A DNA stretch of 64,000 bases from Enterococcus sp. DIV2402 (GTDB taxonomy: Bacteria > Bacillota > Bacilli > Lactobacillales > Enterococcaceae), in contig NZ_CP147251.1 of NCBI RefSeq assembly GCF_017426705.2, forward strand, positions 664,501-728,500, written 5' to 3'. The notes beneath the pieces were generated by a model that saw only the letters and a program-made list of their open reading frames with translations, had not been told where the DNA came from and did not search any database. Shown here in pieces: positions 1 through 8,994 of this stretch (position 1 is its first letter; each line of letters starts with the position of its first letter). The translations under genes and the position numbers were made by a program.

Positions 1-311
1 GAGGATACCATATATGAGAAGACAGAAGCGCTCATTCCTATACTTTCTGAACTATTGCCTCATAAATCCATCTCTGCTTTTTTTGGTGGAGAAGAACTAA
101 TAGTTGTTTTCCAATCTAGGTGTCCTTCATTGATGGAATTATATGCTAAAAAAGGAATGACGATTCCTATGATTGGTTTGAAAAGTAAAAAAATAGAGCC
201 AATCAAACAAAACAACGTTGTAACATTCCTGAAGGGATGATTCTACATGTTGGTTTAGGCAGTCAGTATAAAGCGATTGAGGTAGAAAAATGGCTTAACT
301 ATCTCTACTAA
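1..311 (+). pseudogene. 3' end of an unknown gene, frameshifted
   Basis: The reading frame is open from the first base to a TGA at 238-240, so the gene starts outside the window. Just before that stop a second frame (from about 222) continues without a break for 29 codons (begins N-I-P-E-G-M, ends W-L-N-Y-L-Y) to a TAA at 309-311. Loss of one base near 219-222 would explain both, so this looks like a frameshifted gene tail rather than a natural end. I do not recognise the family. An inverted repeat follows at 356-400. The frameshift is inferred from coding-like content on both sides only. Confidence 0.45.
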
Positions 312-355
312 AATGTATCCAAGATGCTGACTCAAATCCATAAATAAAAGCTCAA

Positions 356-400
356 CTTAACCGTGTATCCTTTTTATAGTTAGAAGGATACACGGTTAAG
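356..400. terminator. Perfect 17-bp inverted repeat, likely bidirectional terminator
   Basis: Arms 356-372 and 384-400 are exact reverse complements with an 11-nt loop. It lies between the tail of the first gene (+) and the end of the ArsR-type regulator (-). Read on the minus strand it is followed by a short T-rich stretch; on the plus strand there is no clean T tract. It most likely ends the regulator transcript. Confidence 0.6.
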
Positions 401-448
401 TGAAGAAATCAATTGTTTTGTGTTAGCAAATAAAGTTTGTTTGTCCGT

Positions 449-1357
449 TTAGCTTGAATAGTAGGTATTAATTAAAATATTTTGATCATGATTACCAAAT
501 CCTTGACCGAATAAAGTAAGACCACCCTTGTTTTTTGCATCTTCTTCAATTTCAAAACGTAATTTCATTAAAGGATGATCGTGTAATTTTAGACTGTCAA
601 TCGTAACGGTGGAGTATTTTTCTCCATCGATGCCTGTATCTAATTTATTAATACGAATATGTTTTAACAAGCCGTATTGACTAAAATGATCGTTCCACCA
701 TCTTGGCGTATAGCGTCCGCGCGTATCAGAAAAATTTCCTGGTACAGTATATGTAGCTACTTTGATATCATTGATGAAAATTGAAATGTCACTAGGCCAA
801 ATATTATTTGAAATCGGAAATTCTGAAGCGATTTCAAAACTGATTTCAAGCATCTCAGGTACTTCGTTATCGCGAAGCAAATTAGGAATTTTGTATTCTA
901 CAAAACCTTCACTAAACCACAATAAGGCAGCATCCACACGATTTGTATCTAAGAAATATTTTGGTTCATCTGATTTTCCAACAATCTCTTTTACAGTTGC
1001 TAATCCGCAAGTTGGCTTAACTGAAAAATCTGTAAAGTGACCAATTTTTAAATCAGTAGAATGCAATTGAAATTCTGAGTAGACTTTTTTGGGAAATTTA
1101 ATATGAATATTATCGACTTTTAGATAAACTATTTTTTTATTTCTATGTTCATTTATGCCGCGTTCTGAACCTAAGAGTCCACAATCTTCCATTTGTTGTA
1201 TATGACGAGTGGTAATTGCTTTACTAATTTTTAAATAATCTGCAATGTCCCCGATGCTTTTTTTTTGATTTCCGAGAAACCGAATAATTTTTAATCTTGT
1301 TTCACTAGCTAAGGCTTGGAAAACTAGTCTAGATTCTTTACTCAAATCAAGTTCCAT
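449..1357 (-). CDS. ArsR-type winged-helix regulator of the glycan-use operon
   Basis: 302-residue protein. Residues about 8-85 form an ArsR-like winged helix-turn-helix (A-L-A-S-E-T-R-L-K-I-I-R-F-L, then a recognition helix around I-S-K-A-I-T-T-R-H-I). The remaining ~200 residues are not a typical ArsR tail; they are rich in beta-strand-like segments and may bind the inducer. No metal-binding cysteine cluster is seen, so metal sensing is unlikely. It is divergent from the sugar ABC transporter, and similar motifs lie in front of both genes, which suggests local control and autoregulation. An AGG-rich ribosome site precedes ATG 1357. Sugar specificity is unknown. Confidence 0.75.
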   Translation of the reverse strand: MELDLSKESRLVFQALASETRLKIIRFLGNQKKSIGDIADYLKISKAITTRHIQQMEDCGLLGSERGINEHRNKKIVYLKVDNIHIKFPKKVYSEFQLHSTDLKIGHFTDFSVKPTCGLATVKEIVGKSDEPKYFLDTNRVDAALLWFSEGFVEYKIPNLLRDNEVPEMLEISFEIASEFPISNNIWPSDISIFINDIKVATYTVPGNFSDTRGRYTPRWWNDHFSQYGLLKHIRINKLDTGIDGEKYSTVTIDSLKLHDHPLMKLRFEIEEDAKNKGGLTLFGQGFGNHDQNILINTYYSS

Positions 1358-1369
1358 GTCAAAACCTCC

Positions 1370-1383
1370 GTTAACTTTTTAGT
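1370..1383. promoter_or_regulatory. Candidate operator, regulator side
   Basis: GTTAACTTTTTAGT lies just upstream of the regulator start. Its reverse complement contains ACTAAAAAGT, which recurs at 1559-1568 in front of the transporter. One copy near each divergent start fits autoregulation plus operon control by the ArsR-type protein. This is inference from repeated sequence in AT-rich DNA. Confidence 0.35.
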
Positions 1384-1465
1384 TTATATAAAAGGCACAA
1401 TTGGATTATAACGAAAAAAGGTTTAACTGTAAAGTTGTTTTTGATTTTTAGCTACAAAACAATAT

Positions 1466-1479
1466 TGACATCGCTTACA
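1466..1479 (+). promoter_or_regulatory. cre site overlapping the -35 of the ABC transporter promoter
   Basis: TGACATCGCTTACA matches the CcpA consensus TGWAANCGNTNWCA at 13 of 14 positions. The sequence TTGACA (1465-1470) within it can serve as a -35 box, with TAATTT (1488-1493) as a weak -10 at 17-bp spacing. CcpA bound here would block RNA polymerase, so catabolite repression of the operon is expected. Confidence 0.65.
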
Positions 1480-1554
1480 CTAGGTGTTAATTTATATGTG
1501 GAATTAATAAATAAAAAACAAATTACTATTTAGTTAAAAATATATTATGTTGTC

Positions 1555-1568
1555 GTTAACTAAAAAGT
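1555..1568. promoter_or_regulatory. Candidate operator, transporter side
   Basis: GTTAACTAAAAAGT lies 20 bp upstream of the lipoprotein start and shares ACTAAAAAGT, in opposite orientation, with the site at 1370-1383. It sits downstream of the proposed promoter, where a bound repressor would block elongation. Confidence 0.35.
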
Positions 1569-1587
1569 AATAACAGGGGGACTGGAA

Positions 1588-2874
1588 ATGCGTGTAAAAA
1601 AATTTGCAAGTATTGTTTTGATGGTAGGAGTATGTGTGAGTATACTTGCCGGATGCGGGAATTCATCAGATGATTCAAAATCATCAGGTTCATCAAAAGG
1701 CGGAAGTAATGAAATTGTTTTTTGGAATCCTTTTACTGGACCAGATGGATCAAATATCAAAGCGATGGTTGATGAGTATAATAAAACCAATCCAGAATTT
1801 AAAGTGAAAAATGTTTCTATGAAAGAAGGGGATATGTATACTAAAATCCCTACAGTTGTTAACTCTGGTAAAAATATACCAGACTTAAATATTATTCATG
1901 CTGAACGAATCAAGCAATACAAAGATAATGATATGCTACAAGCGTACGATGATGCTTTGACTGATTATCCAGAAATTAAAGCAGAAAACTATGTACCAGA
2001 GTCGTGGAATATTGGAGATCTTGATGGATCACGTTATTCAGTTCCACTTGATATTCATACATCAGGTACTTATTACAACAAGGAATTAGTTGAAAAGTAT
2101 ACTCCTAATGCTCTTGATGACAATATTATTACTTATGACGAAATTAAAGAAGCAGGAGAAAAAGCTCAAAAAGATGATGTTTCAGCTTTGGGTGTTACAT
2201 GGATGAAACCAATTCTTCTTTCTTTATATAAACAACATGGTGGCGAATTAAGTTCAGATGGAATCGACCCAACACTTGATAATTCAGCGATGGAAGATTC
2301 TATTGCATTATGGAAAGAACTATATGATAGCGGAATCACTACAAAAGATGGAGAAGATCCTTATCAATTGTTTGTAGCTGGTAAAGTAATGTTTTATCCA
2401 GAAGGAATTTGGATGAGAAATGATGTAAATGAAGCGCAATTTGATTGGGGATTGACAAATGCACCACAAATTTCCGATGATTTAAGCAAAGCAGTCAACT
2501 GGTCTTCTTCACATCAATTTGTAATGTTCAAAAACGAAAATCGTTCAGACGAAAAAACCAAAGGAATTATGGATTTCTTAGAGTGGGTACGAACGAACTC
2601 ACTAGAATGGGCAAAAGCAGGACAAAATCCAGCAACACTTGATTTGTTAAACAACGATGAATATTTAGAAATGCCACAATCGATGTTTATCAATGATCCA
2701 GCTATGCAAGAAACTTTAACAATCTTCGACTATAAATATAATGGTTATGTGTCTGAATATATGGATGCACATGCTTTAGATGTTATTTTTGGTAAAGCAG
2801 AAGTGAGTGATTTTGCTCCATCTATGCAAAAAGAAGTAGCAGATAAAGTTGCAAAAGATAATTCTAATAAATAA
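1588..2874 (+). CDS. Sugar ABC transporter substrate-binding lipoprotein
   Basis: 428 residues. A lipoprotein signal peptide ends in L-A-G-C with the lipidated cysteine at residue 23, followed by a Ser/Gly/Asp-rich linker. The mature part resembles family 1 extracellular solute-binding proteins (E-I-V-F-W-N-P-F-T-G-P near the start, G-K-V-M-F-Y-P-E-G-I-W in the middle), which bind oligosaccharides. GGGGG at 1576-1580 serves as ribosome site for ATG 1588. It heads an operon with two permeases and no ATPase, so it probably borrows a shared MsmK-type ATPase encoded elsewhere. The exact sugar cannot be read off; the GH2/GH43 neighbours suggest plant-type oligosaccharides. Confidence 0.88.
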   Translation: MRVKKFASIVLMVGVCVSILAGCGNSSDDSKSSGSSKGGSNEIVFWNPFTGPDGSNIKAMVDEYNKTNPEFKVKNVSMKEGDMYTKIPTVVNSGKNIPDLNIIHAERIKQYKDNDMLQAYDDALTDYPEIKAENYVPESWNIGDLDGSRYSVPLDIHTSGTYYNKELVEKYTPNALDDNIITYDEIKEAGEKAQKDDVSALGVTWMKPILLSLYKQHGGELSSDGIDPTLDNSAMEDSIALWKELYDSGITTKDGEDPYQLFVAGKVMFYPEGIWMRNDVNEAQFDWGLTNAPQISDDLSKAVNWSSSHQFVMFKNENRSDEKTKGIMDFLEWVRTNSLEWAKAGQNPATLDLLNNDEYLEMPQSMFINDPAMQETLTIFDYKYNGYVSEYMDAHALDVIFGKAEVSDFAPSMQKEVADKVAKDNSNK

Positions 2875-2883
2875 ATCTACTCA

Positions 2884-2916
2884 TGAGAGAGGAAGTTTTT
2901 TAGAGCTCCTCTCTCA
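2884..2916 (+). other. Intercistronic hairpin after the lipoprotein gene
   Basis: TGAGAGAGGA (2884-2893) pairs exactly with TCCTCTCTCA (2907-2916). No strong T tract follows. Such hairpins after ABC binding-protein genes often protect the upstream message or cause partial termination, giving more binding protein than permease; that role here is inference. Confidence 0.55.
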
Positions 2917-2941
2917 TATAAATGGGAAGGATTGAGAATAC

Positions 2942-3844
2942 ATGTCTCTATCACAAAAAAAGAAAAAAGGAAATCAAGCTCAAAGCAAAGTTTTTCCATG
3001 GCTGTTTATTGCGCCACACTTGGTTATTTTTTCAATATTTTTTTTGATTCCTGTTGTTTTTGGAATCTATATTTCGTTTACAGATTGGGATCTTGTTTCA
3101 AGTCCTAATTTTGTTGGATTGGCAAACTATCAAGAAATTTTTACTAATCAAGATTCTATTTTTTATACACAACTAAGAACTGGTTTAACAAATACATTTA
3201 AATTTGTTATTTTTGTTGTTCCATTTTGTATCATGGTCCCGTTATTAATTGCCGTAGCTTTGAATACAAAGCCTAAATTAGGGAAATTTTTTCAATCTCT
3301 TTTTTATATGCCAAGTTTATTTGCTATCTCTGCTGTAGTTATTATTTGGACATTGATGTTTAATGTTACTTACGGACCAGTCAATAAGTTGTTGGGTACC
3401 TCTATCCCATTAACAAGTACAATGCCTTATGCTTGGGTTACACTAGTTGTAGTAACCATTTGGTGGACAATCGGAGGAAATATGATTATTTATCAGGCTG
3501 CTTTAAATGGAATTCCTCAAGATTACTATGAAGCGGCAGATATTGATGGTGCTTCTTCGTTACAAAAATTCTTTAAAATTACTTTACCGTCTATAAAAGG
3601 ACAAATTTTGTACACTCTGGTAGTGACAACAATTGCTCAATTTAATGTATATGGACAACCACTTATGCTAACAGGTGGCGGTCCAAGTGATGGTACTCGA
3701 GTTCTTTTAATGTACATCCAACAAAATGCATTTGGGTCTGGACAATCAATTGCAGGCATTGCTTCAGCAATGGCAATTGTTTTAGGAATTTGCATCATGA
3801 TTGTATCAGCTATTCAATTTAAATTTTTGAGAACGAAAAATTAG
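2942..3844 (+). CDS. Sugar ABC transporter permease, MalF/UgpA type
   Basis: 300 residues with about six membrane spans, the first at roughly residues 20-40. The permease EAA loop (E-A-A-D-I-D-G-A then F-F-K-I-T-L-P) lies near residues 198-218 and docks onto the ATPase. It belongs to the binding-protein-dependent CUT1 sugar family and pairs with the next gene, 11 bp downstream. The T-rich codon use matches its neighbours. Confidence 0.9.
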   Translation: MSLSQKKKKGNQAQSKVFPWLFIAPHLVIFSIFFLIPVVFGIYISFTDWDLVSSPNFVGLANYQEIFTNQDSIFYTQLRTGLTNTFKFVIFVVPFCIMVPLLIAVALNTKPKLGKFFQSLFYMPSLFAISAVVIIWTLMFNVTYGPVNKLLGTSIPLTSTMPYAWVTLVVVTIWWTIGGNMIIYQAALNGIPQDYYEAADIDGASSLQKFFKITLPSIKGQILYTLVVTTIAQFNVYGQPLMLTGGGPSDGTRVLLMYIQQNAFGSGQSIAGIASAMAIVLGICIMIVSAIQFKFLRTKN

Positions 3845-3855
3845 GAGGGAAAACG

Positions 3856-4692
3856 ATGAAAAAAAGACAAACATCAAAAATTGTTGCTTCTGTTTTCTTA
3901 TTAGTAATGGCCGTAGTTTGGATCGTTCCCTTATTATATGGTATCTTTACATCCTTTAAGTCACAATCAGAGTTATTAAGAGAAGGTGCACGTTTATTAC
4001 CTATTGATTGGGTATTAGCCAATTATCAAGAACTATTGATGGATAACACAAGTACACCTTTAGTTCGTTGGTTCTTCAATTCATTGTTTATTGCAACAAT
4101 GAATACTTTATTAGTGTTATTTGTTGTTTCTTTATCTGCTTTTGCCTATAGTCGTTTGCAATTTAAAGGTAGAGATAAAATTTTTACTTTTTTATTGGCA
4201 ACGATGATGTTTCCAGGTGTTGTAAACTTAATTCCGCTTTACAAAATTGTGGATATGCTTGGATGGGTTAATACGCCTTGGGCAATGATTGTTCCAGGGG
4301 CAGCTGGAGCAATGAATATCTTTTTAGTTAAACAATTTATGGACAATATTCCTAAAGATTATGATGAAGCAGCCCAAATAGATGGTGCTAGTGAACTAAT
4401 AATTTTCCGGAAAATTATTTTACCTTTAATCAAACCAATTTTAACAGTTATCACTTTATTTACCTTTACTGGTTCATGGAATGATTTCTTATGGCCATCT
4501 ATTATTTTTAACGATATCGAAAAAATGCCGATTACTTCCGGCTTACAATTATTACAAGGAATGTATCAATCGAAACCAACACTCTTGATGGCAGGTGCTT
4601 TGATTGCGATTATTCCAACATTTATTATTTATTTATTTGCACAAAAATATTTCTTAGAATCAATGTCATTATCAGGTGGCGTGAAAGGTTGA
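3856..4692 (+). CDS. Sugar ABC transporter permease, MalG/UgpE type
   Basis: 278 residues, six predicted membrane spans. The EAA loop reads E-A-A-Q-I-D-G-A followed by F-R-K-I-I-L-P-L. The C-terminal end with S-G-G-V-K-G is typical of MalG-like permeases of CUT1 transporters. AGGAGG upstream gives good spacing to ATG 3856. It forms the second half of the membrane channel with the preceding permease. Confidence 0.9.
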   Translation: MKKRQTSKIVASVFLLVMAVVWIVPLLYGIFTSFKSQSELLREGARLLPIDWVLANYQELLMDNTSTPLVRWFFNSLFIATMNTLLVLFVVSLSAFAYSRLQFKGRDKIFTFLLATMMFPGVVNLIPLYKIVDMLGWVNTPWAMIVPGAAGAMNIFLVKQFMDNIPKDYDEAAQIDGASELIIFRKIILPLIKPILTVITLFTFTGSWNDFLWPSIIFNDIEKMPITSGLQLLQGMYQSKPTLLMAGALIAIIPTFIIYLFAQKYFLESMSLSGGVKG

Positions 4693-4698
4693 TAAAGA

Positions 4699-5073
4699 TT
4701 GAGTAGAAAACAAGAGCGTCTTTTAATTAAAATCATGGGAATTTGGCAAATTATTGATGGATTGATTACCATTATTTATTATGGAATTTTCCAAAGTGGA
4801 AGTGGTCTGCTTGGCTTGAAGCCAGCAGTATATCCTAGTGGGTATATGCTAATTATTACAGGATTTGGAAGTCTTTTGATGGCACTTGGAATCATTAATT
4901 TATTGTTAAGTAAACGTTATATTAAAGATAATCAAGTTCATTGGCAGGTTGGCTTTTTTCTACTCTTCGAATCAATTCTATCGTATATTATTTTAGATTT
5001 TGTAAGTGTTGCTATAGGAATGACAGCTACAATTATTTTATTAGCTAAAAATAAAAGTTTGAAAGTAAACTGA
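4699..5073 (+). CDS. Small four-span membrane protein, unknown function
   Basis: 124 residues, TTG start 6 bp after the permease stop, with AAAGG upstream. Four hydrophobic stretches (about residues 12-30, 43-66, 77-95 and 98-117) suggest an integral membrane protein. I recognise no catalytic or binding motif. It lies between the permeases and the GH2 gene in the same direction with short gaps, so it is co-transcribed with the sugar operon. The TTG start is chosen on spacing; no other start fits better. Confidence 0.6.
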   Translation: MSRKQERLLIKIMGIWQIIDGLITIIYYGIFQSGSGLLGLKPAVYPSGYMLIITGFGSLLMALGIINLLLSKRYIKDNQVHWQVGFFLLFESILSYIILDFVSVAIGMTATIILLAKNKSLKVN

Positions 5074-5096
5074 ATAAGAGAGTAGGAGTTAAGCAC

Positions 5097-6890
5097 ATGG
5101 CAAGAAATGAATACCCAAGACCTCAATTTGAGCGTAAACAATGGATTAATTTAAATGGACAATGGAAATTTGCTTTTGATGATAAAAATGAAGGAATGAC
5201 TGAAGGCTGGTTTGCAACTTCAGAACCGTATGACCAAACAATTGTAGTTCCTTATGTTTATCAAAGTAAAGAAAGTGGTATCGAAGACAGAACACCACAT
5301 GATATTGTTTGGTATCAACGTGATTTTGAAGTTTCAGCAAAAGAAAATGAACGTATCTTACTTCATTTTGGGGCTGTGGATTATGAGTCAGATATCTATT
5401 TGAATGGTCAACACGTTTGTCACCATATTGGTGGACATACTTCTTTTGAAATGGACATTACACCATTTTTGAATCCTTCAGGACAACAACAGGTAAGTGT
5501 TCGAGCATTTGATTCCCATTGTGATGAAACAATTCCTCGTGGAAAACAATTTTGGGAAGATGAATCTGCAGGTATCTGGTATACAAATTCTACGGGTATT
5601 TGGCAGACAGTTTGGTGTGAGGTAGTGAATGAACAACATATCCAAAATGTTAAACTGACACCACATTTTGATGAAGGAAAGATCGAAATTGAAGCAGAAA
5701 TTAGTCAATTTACTAATCAAAGTGCATTGGCTTATACTATTAATTTTAAAGATCAATTGATTGCAAGCGGACAAGTAAATTTGACTGCTAATAAAGTGAT
5801 TTTTGAGGTTGAATTATATCAAGATCATATCTTTAGGCAAAACTACCATCATGAAGGATATTCATGGACACCAGAAACACCTAATTTGTTTGACCTTAAG
5901 TTAGAATTGAAAGAAGAAGAGCAAAGTAAGGATAGTGTAGCTTCTTATTTTGGTATGAGAAAAGTACATGCTATCGACGGAATGATCTTTTTAAATAATA
6001 AGCCGTACTATCAAAAACTAGTTTTGGATCAAGGATATTGGCCAACAGGATTATTAACAGCGCCTTCTGATGAAGACTTTATTAAAGATATTCAACTATC
6101 AAAAGAAATGGGCTTTAATGGCTGTCGTAAACATCAAAAGATGGAGGATCCACGTTTCTTATACTGGGCAGACAAACTTGGTTTCATTGTGTGGGGAGAG
6201 TGTGCAGCACCAGCTGTTTATACAAATAAAGCAGTTGAACGTTTGATGATTGAGTGGACAGATTCAATTAATCGTGACTACAATCACCCATCAATCATTA
6301 CTTGGGTGCCAGTTAATGAAAGCTGGGGCGTTCCAAATATATCGTTTGATCGTCAACAACAACATTTCTCTCAAGCGATTTTCCATTACATTCATTCATT
6401 GGATACAACACGTTTAGTTATTTCTAATGATGGATGGGCAGCAACAGATACTGATATCGTCGCTATTCATAACTATGCTCATGGTCAAGAAAATGAGAAA
6501 GCAAAATATGAATACTTTAAAGAAAGCTTGCATAGTAAAGAAGCACTACTTCATAATCGATCAACTGCTTGGCCAATTTTTGCGGATGGTTTCTCTTATA
6601 AAGGACAACCAATCTTATTGACTGAGTTTGGAGGAATTGGTTTTGATGTTTCTGGACAACCAGGATGGGGCTATACTTCAGCGACGTCTAAAGAAGAGTT
6701 TCTATCTGAATATGGTCGAATTATGCATGCAGTGTACGCTTCTAAAGCGCTTTGGGGTTATTGTTATACTCAAATCACAGATGTGGAGCAAGAGATTAAT
6801 GGCTTGTTGACTTATAATCGCCAACCTAAATGTGATTTAAGTAAAATTAAAGAAATTAATGATCAATTTCATGTTCGTACTGTAGAGTAA
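5097..6890 (+). CDS. Glycoside hydrolase family 2 enzyme
   Basis: 597 residues without signal peptide, so cytoplasmic. The order is an N-terminal jelly-roll sugar-binding domain (about 10-180), an Ig-like domain (about 185-290) and a TIM barrel. The GH2 acid/base glutamate is seen in V-N-E-S-W-G (Glu408) and the nucleophile in L-T-E-F-G-G (Glu510), so it should be active. GH2 includes beta-galactosidases, beta-glucuronidases, beta-mannosidases and alpha-L-arabinofuranosidases. It is short for LacZ and nearer to the GusA-like size class, but specificity cannot be decided. It acts on oligosaccharides brought in by the upstream transporter. Confidence 0.85.
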   Translation: MARNEYPRPQFERKQWINLNGQWKFAFDDKNEGMTEGWFATSEPYDQTIVVPYVYQSKESGIEDRTPHDIVWYQRDFEVSAKENERILLHFGAVDYESDIYLNGQHVCHHIGGHTSFEMDITPFLNPSGQQQVSVRAFDSHCDETIPRGKQFWEDESAGIWYTNSTGIWQTVWCEVVNEQHIQNVKLTPHFDEGKIEIEAEISQFTNQSALAYTINFKDQLIASGQVNLTANKVIFEVELYQDHIFRQNYHHEGYSWTPETPNLFDLKLELKEEEQSKDSVASYFGMRKVHAIDGMIFLNNKPYYQKLVLDQGYWPTGLLTAPSDEDFIKDIQLSKEMGFNGCRKHQKMEDPRFLYWADKLGFIVWGECAAPAVYTNKAVERLMIEWTDSINRDYNHPSIITWVPVNESWGVPNISFDRQQQHFSQAIFHYIHSLDTTRLVISNDGWAATDTDIVAIHNYAHGQENEKAKYEYFKESLHSKEALLHNRSTAWPIFADGFSYKGQPILLTEFGGIGFDVSGQPGWGYTSATSKEEFLSEYGRIMHAVYASKALWGYCYTQITDVEQEINGLLTYNRQPKCDLSKIKEINDQFHVRTVE

Positions 6891-7054
6891 GAACGTGGAG
6901 AAGTATCTGTAGATTATTCTGAACAATGCATGCGGAAAAAAGTTAATCATTCAAGATGATTCATAACTTAACAACAGAGAAATTATCTACACAGCTTGTC
7001 TTATCGTTATATAGTCAAAGATACATGCTATTTTGTATAGAAAGGATGGTGGAT

Positions 7055-8890
7055 GTGAAAAAAATTATAATTTGGGGCGGTCTCTTATTAACTGCTGGAA
7101 TTTCTCTTTTCGTAGCGACTACTCTAGTTTTGTCAGGAAAAAATACAAATATCACTAACTCTAAAAATTGGACATTTTATCAGAGTGAAGGGGATAATGA
7201 CGGATTTGTAAAGGAAGGAGTGATAACGTTGAACGACATTGAGAATAAAGCAATCTTGAAAAAAGAAGAATATGATGATTTTCAATTTGATTTAGAAGTA
7301 AAAGTCAGCAAATCAGAAAAACAAAAAGAAAATACTAATGCAGAAGCAGGAGTGTTGTTTCGTATCCAAAATCTTAAAGATAATGGCGATGGTTATGGTG
7401 GCTATTACTTTGGAATTGATGTCGAAAAACAACAGGTTGTTCTAGGTAAATCAAATACTGAAGAAGATTCTTGGATTGAAATTGCTACAAAGAAAATGTA
7501 TTTTGAATATGATAATGTCTATAAATTAACCATAAAAGTAGTAGGAAATCATATTCAAGGCTTTGTAAATGAAACAGAGAATAGTTATCCTCAGATAGAT
7601 ATCATCAATGAAGATTACGTTAATGGCCAAATCGGTGTTTATAATCACTTCAGTCAAGCAATTTTTGACAAAATGTCAATTGTTTCATATCAGGAATCAG
7701 AGCATGAGGGAGCTACATACACTAATGCTCTCTTATCCGAAGTAGCAGATCCAGATATTTTATTTGTGGATGGGACGTATTATTTATATCCGACTACAGC
7801 CGGTAGAAATGTTGGTGGAATCAAAGTATTTACTTCCACAGATATGGTTAATTGGACAGACAAAGGCATGGCAATGAGTATGGGTGAAGATAACTGGGGA
7901 ACAAATGGTTTCTGGGCACCGGATATGATTGAGCGTGATGGAAAATATTATATGTACTACACAGCAAATGAGCATCTTTGTGTAGCAGTTGCTGATTCAC
8001 CATTGGGGCCTTTTAAGCAAATCAAAATCAGTCCGATACATGAAGATATCAATGAAATTGATGCACATGCCTTTAAAGATGATGATGGAAAATATTATTT
8101 GTACTTTGTTCGTTTTAATGAAGGAAATGTTATTTGGGGTGCTAAATTAAATGATGATATGATGTCAATTAATGAGAGTACACTTACAGAAATTTTAGTT
8201 CCTTCACAACCATGGGAATTAGATATGGCTAGTATTAATGAAGGTCCTTATATGTTAAAGAAAGATGGTATCTATTATTTAACTTACTCAGGTTCTCATT
8301 TTGAAAGCCCGATGTATGGAGCAGGGTATGCAACAAGCACTAACCCACTAGGACCATTTGAAAAATATGAACAAAATCCAATTATGCAATCTAATTCATT
8401 TGTTCCTGGAGCAGGACATCATGCAGTGGCAACGTCACCAGATGGCGAAGAAATGTTCATGATCTATCACCGACACGAATCAATTTGGAACACTGATCCC
8501 AGAGAATTTGCGATTGATCGTATGAGATTTACTGAAAATGAAAGGGGAGAGACAGTTCTAGAGGTTCATGGACCAACTGTTACACCACAACCAGTACCAT
8601 CAGGAGCAGTGGATGTTGATAACTTTATCGGTTTTGCGTCAGAAGATTTAGTTGACAAAACGGTTAAAAAAGATCAAAAATCAACTGAATGGTCTTTACC
8701 TGAAGAGATTGGGATAATTACGTCAAAAAGTGTACCAGAAGAAAACGTGAAAGTTGCTGTTTATTGGCAACTGCCAGAAGACGTATCATCAGGAAAGATG
8801 GTTATTAAAGGTGAAGTTAGCTTACCTGAAGGAATAGAAAATTTAGGCAAGCTATCTTTGACACCAGAAATGACTATTACTGTAGAATAA
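7055..8890 (+). CDS. Membrane-anchored or secreted GH43 glycosidase
   Basis: 611 residues from GTG 7055, chosen because AAAGGA lies 8 nt upstream; the open frame runs back to 6956 but has no good ribosome site there. Residues 1-27 form a signal peptide or anchor without lipobox. Residues about 35-210 resemble a LamG/DUF1080-like beta-sandwich. From about 225 a five-bladed propeller of GH43 follows, with the three catalytic acids seen in D-P-D-I (Asp232), I-D-A-H-A (Asp336) and N-E-G-P-Y (Glu396). GH43 enzymes are mainly arabinofuranosidases, arabinanases and xylosidases. It probably trims side chains outside the cell before uptake. Confidence 0.82.
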   Translation: MKKIIIWGGLLLTAGISLFVATTLVLSGKNTNITNSKNWTFYQSEGDNDGFVKEGVITLNDIENKAILKKEEYDDFQFDLEVKVSKSEKQKENTNAEAGVLFRIQNLKDNGDGYGGYYFGIDVEKQQVVLGKSNTEEDSWIEIATKKMYFEYDNVYKLTIKVVGNHIQGFVNETENSYPQIDIINEDYVNGQIGVYNHFSQAIFDKMSIVSYQESEHEGATYTNALLSEVADPDILFVDGTYYLYPTTAGRNVGGIKVFTSTDMVNWTDKGMAMSMGEDNWGTNGFWAPDMIERDGKYYMYYTANEHLCVAVADSPLGPFKQIKISPIHEDINEIDAHAFKDDDGKYYLYFVRFNEGNVIWGAKLNDDMMSINESTLTEILVPSQPWELDMASINEGPYMLKKDGIYYLTYSGSHFESPMYGAGYATSTNPLGPFEKYEQNPIMQSNSFVPGAGHHAVATSPDGEEMFMIYHRHESIWNTDPREFAIDRMRFTENERGETVLEVHGPTVTPQPVPSGAVDVDNFIGFASEDLVDKTVKKDQKSTEWSLPEEIGIITSKSVPEENVKVAVYWQLPEDVSSGKMVIKGEVSLPEGIENLGKLSLTPEMTITVE

Positions 8891-8928
8891 GTGGTAGGGT
8901 AGTAAAGTGTTGTAATTAAATAAAAAAT

Positions 8929-8960
8929 AGGAGTACTTAACTAAGTACTCCTAGATTTTT
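8929..8960 (+). terminator. Rho-independent terminator after the GH43 gene
   Basis: AGGAGTACTT (8929-8938) and AAGTACTCCT (8943-8952) form a 10-bp stem with a 4-nt loop, followed by a T-rich run. It would end the sugar operon or reduce read-through into the epimerase gene. Confidence 0.8.
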
Positions 8961-8994
8961 TACTTTTAAATTGAAAGAAAAGAGGACAAAGCAA

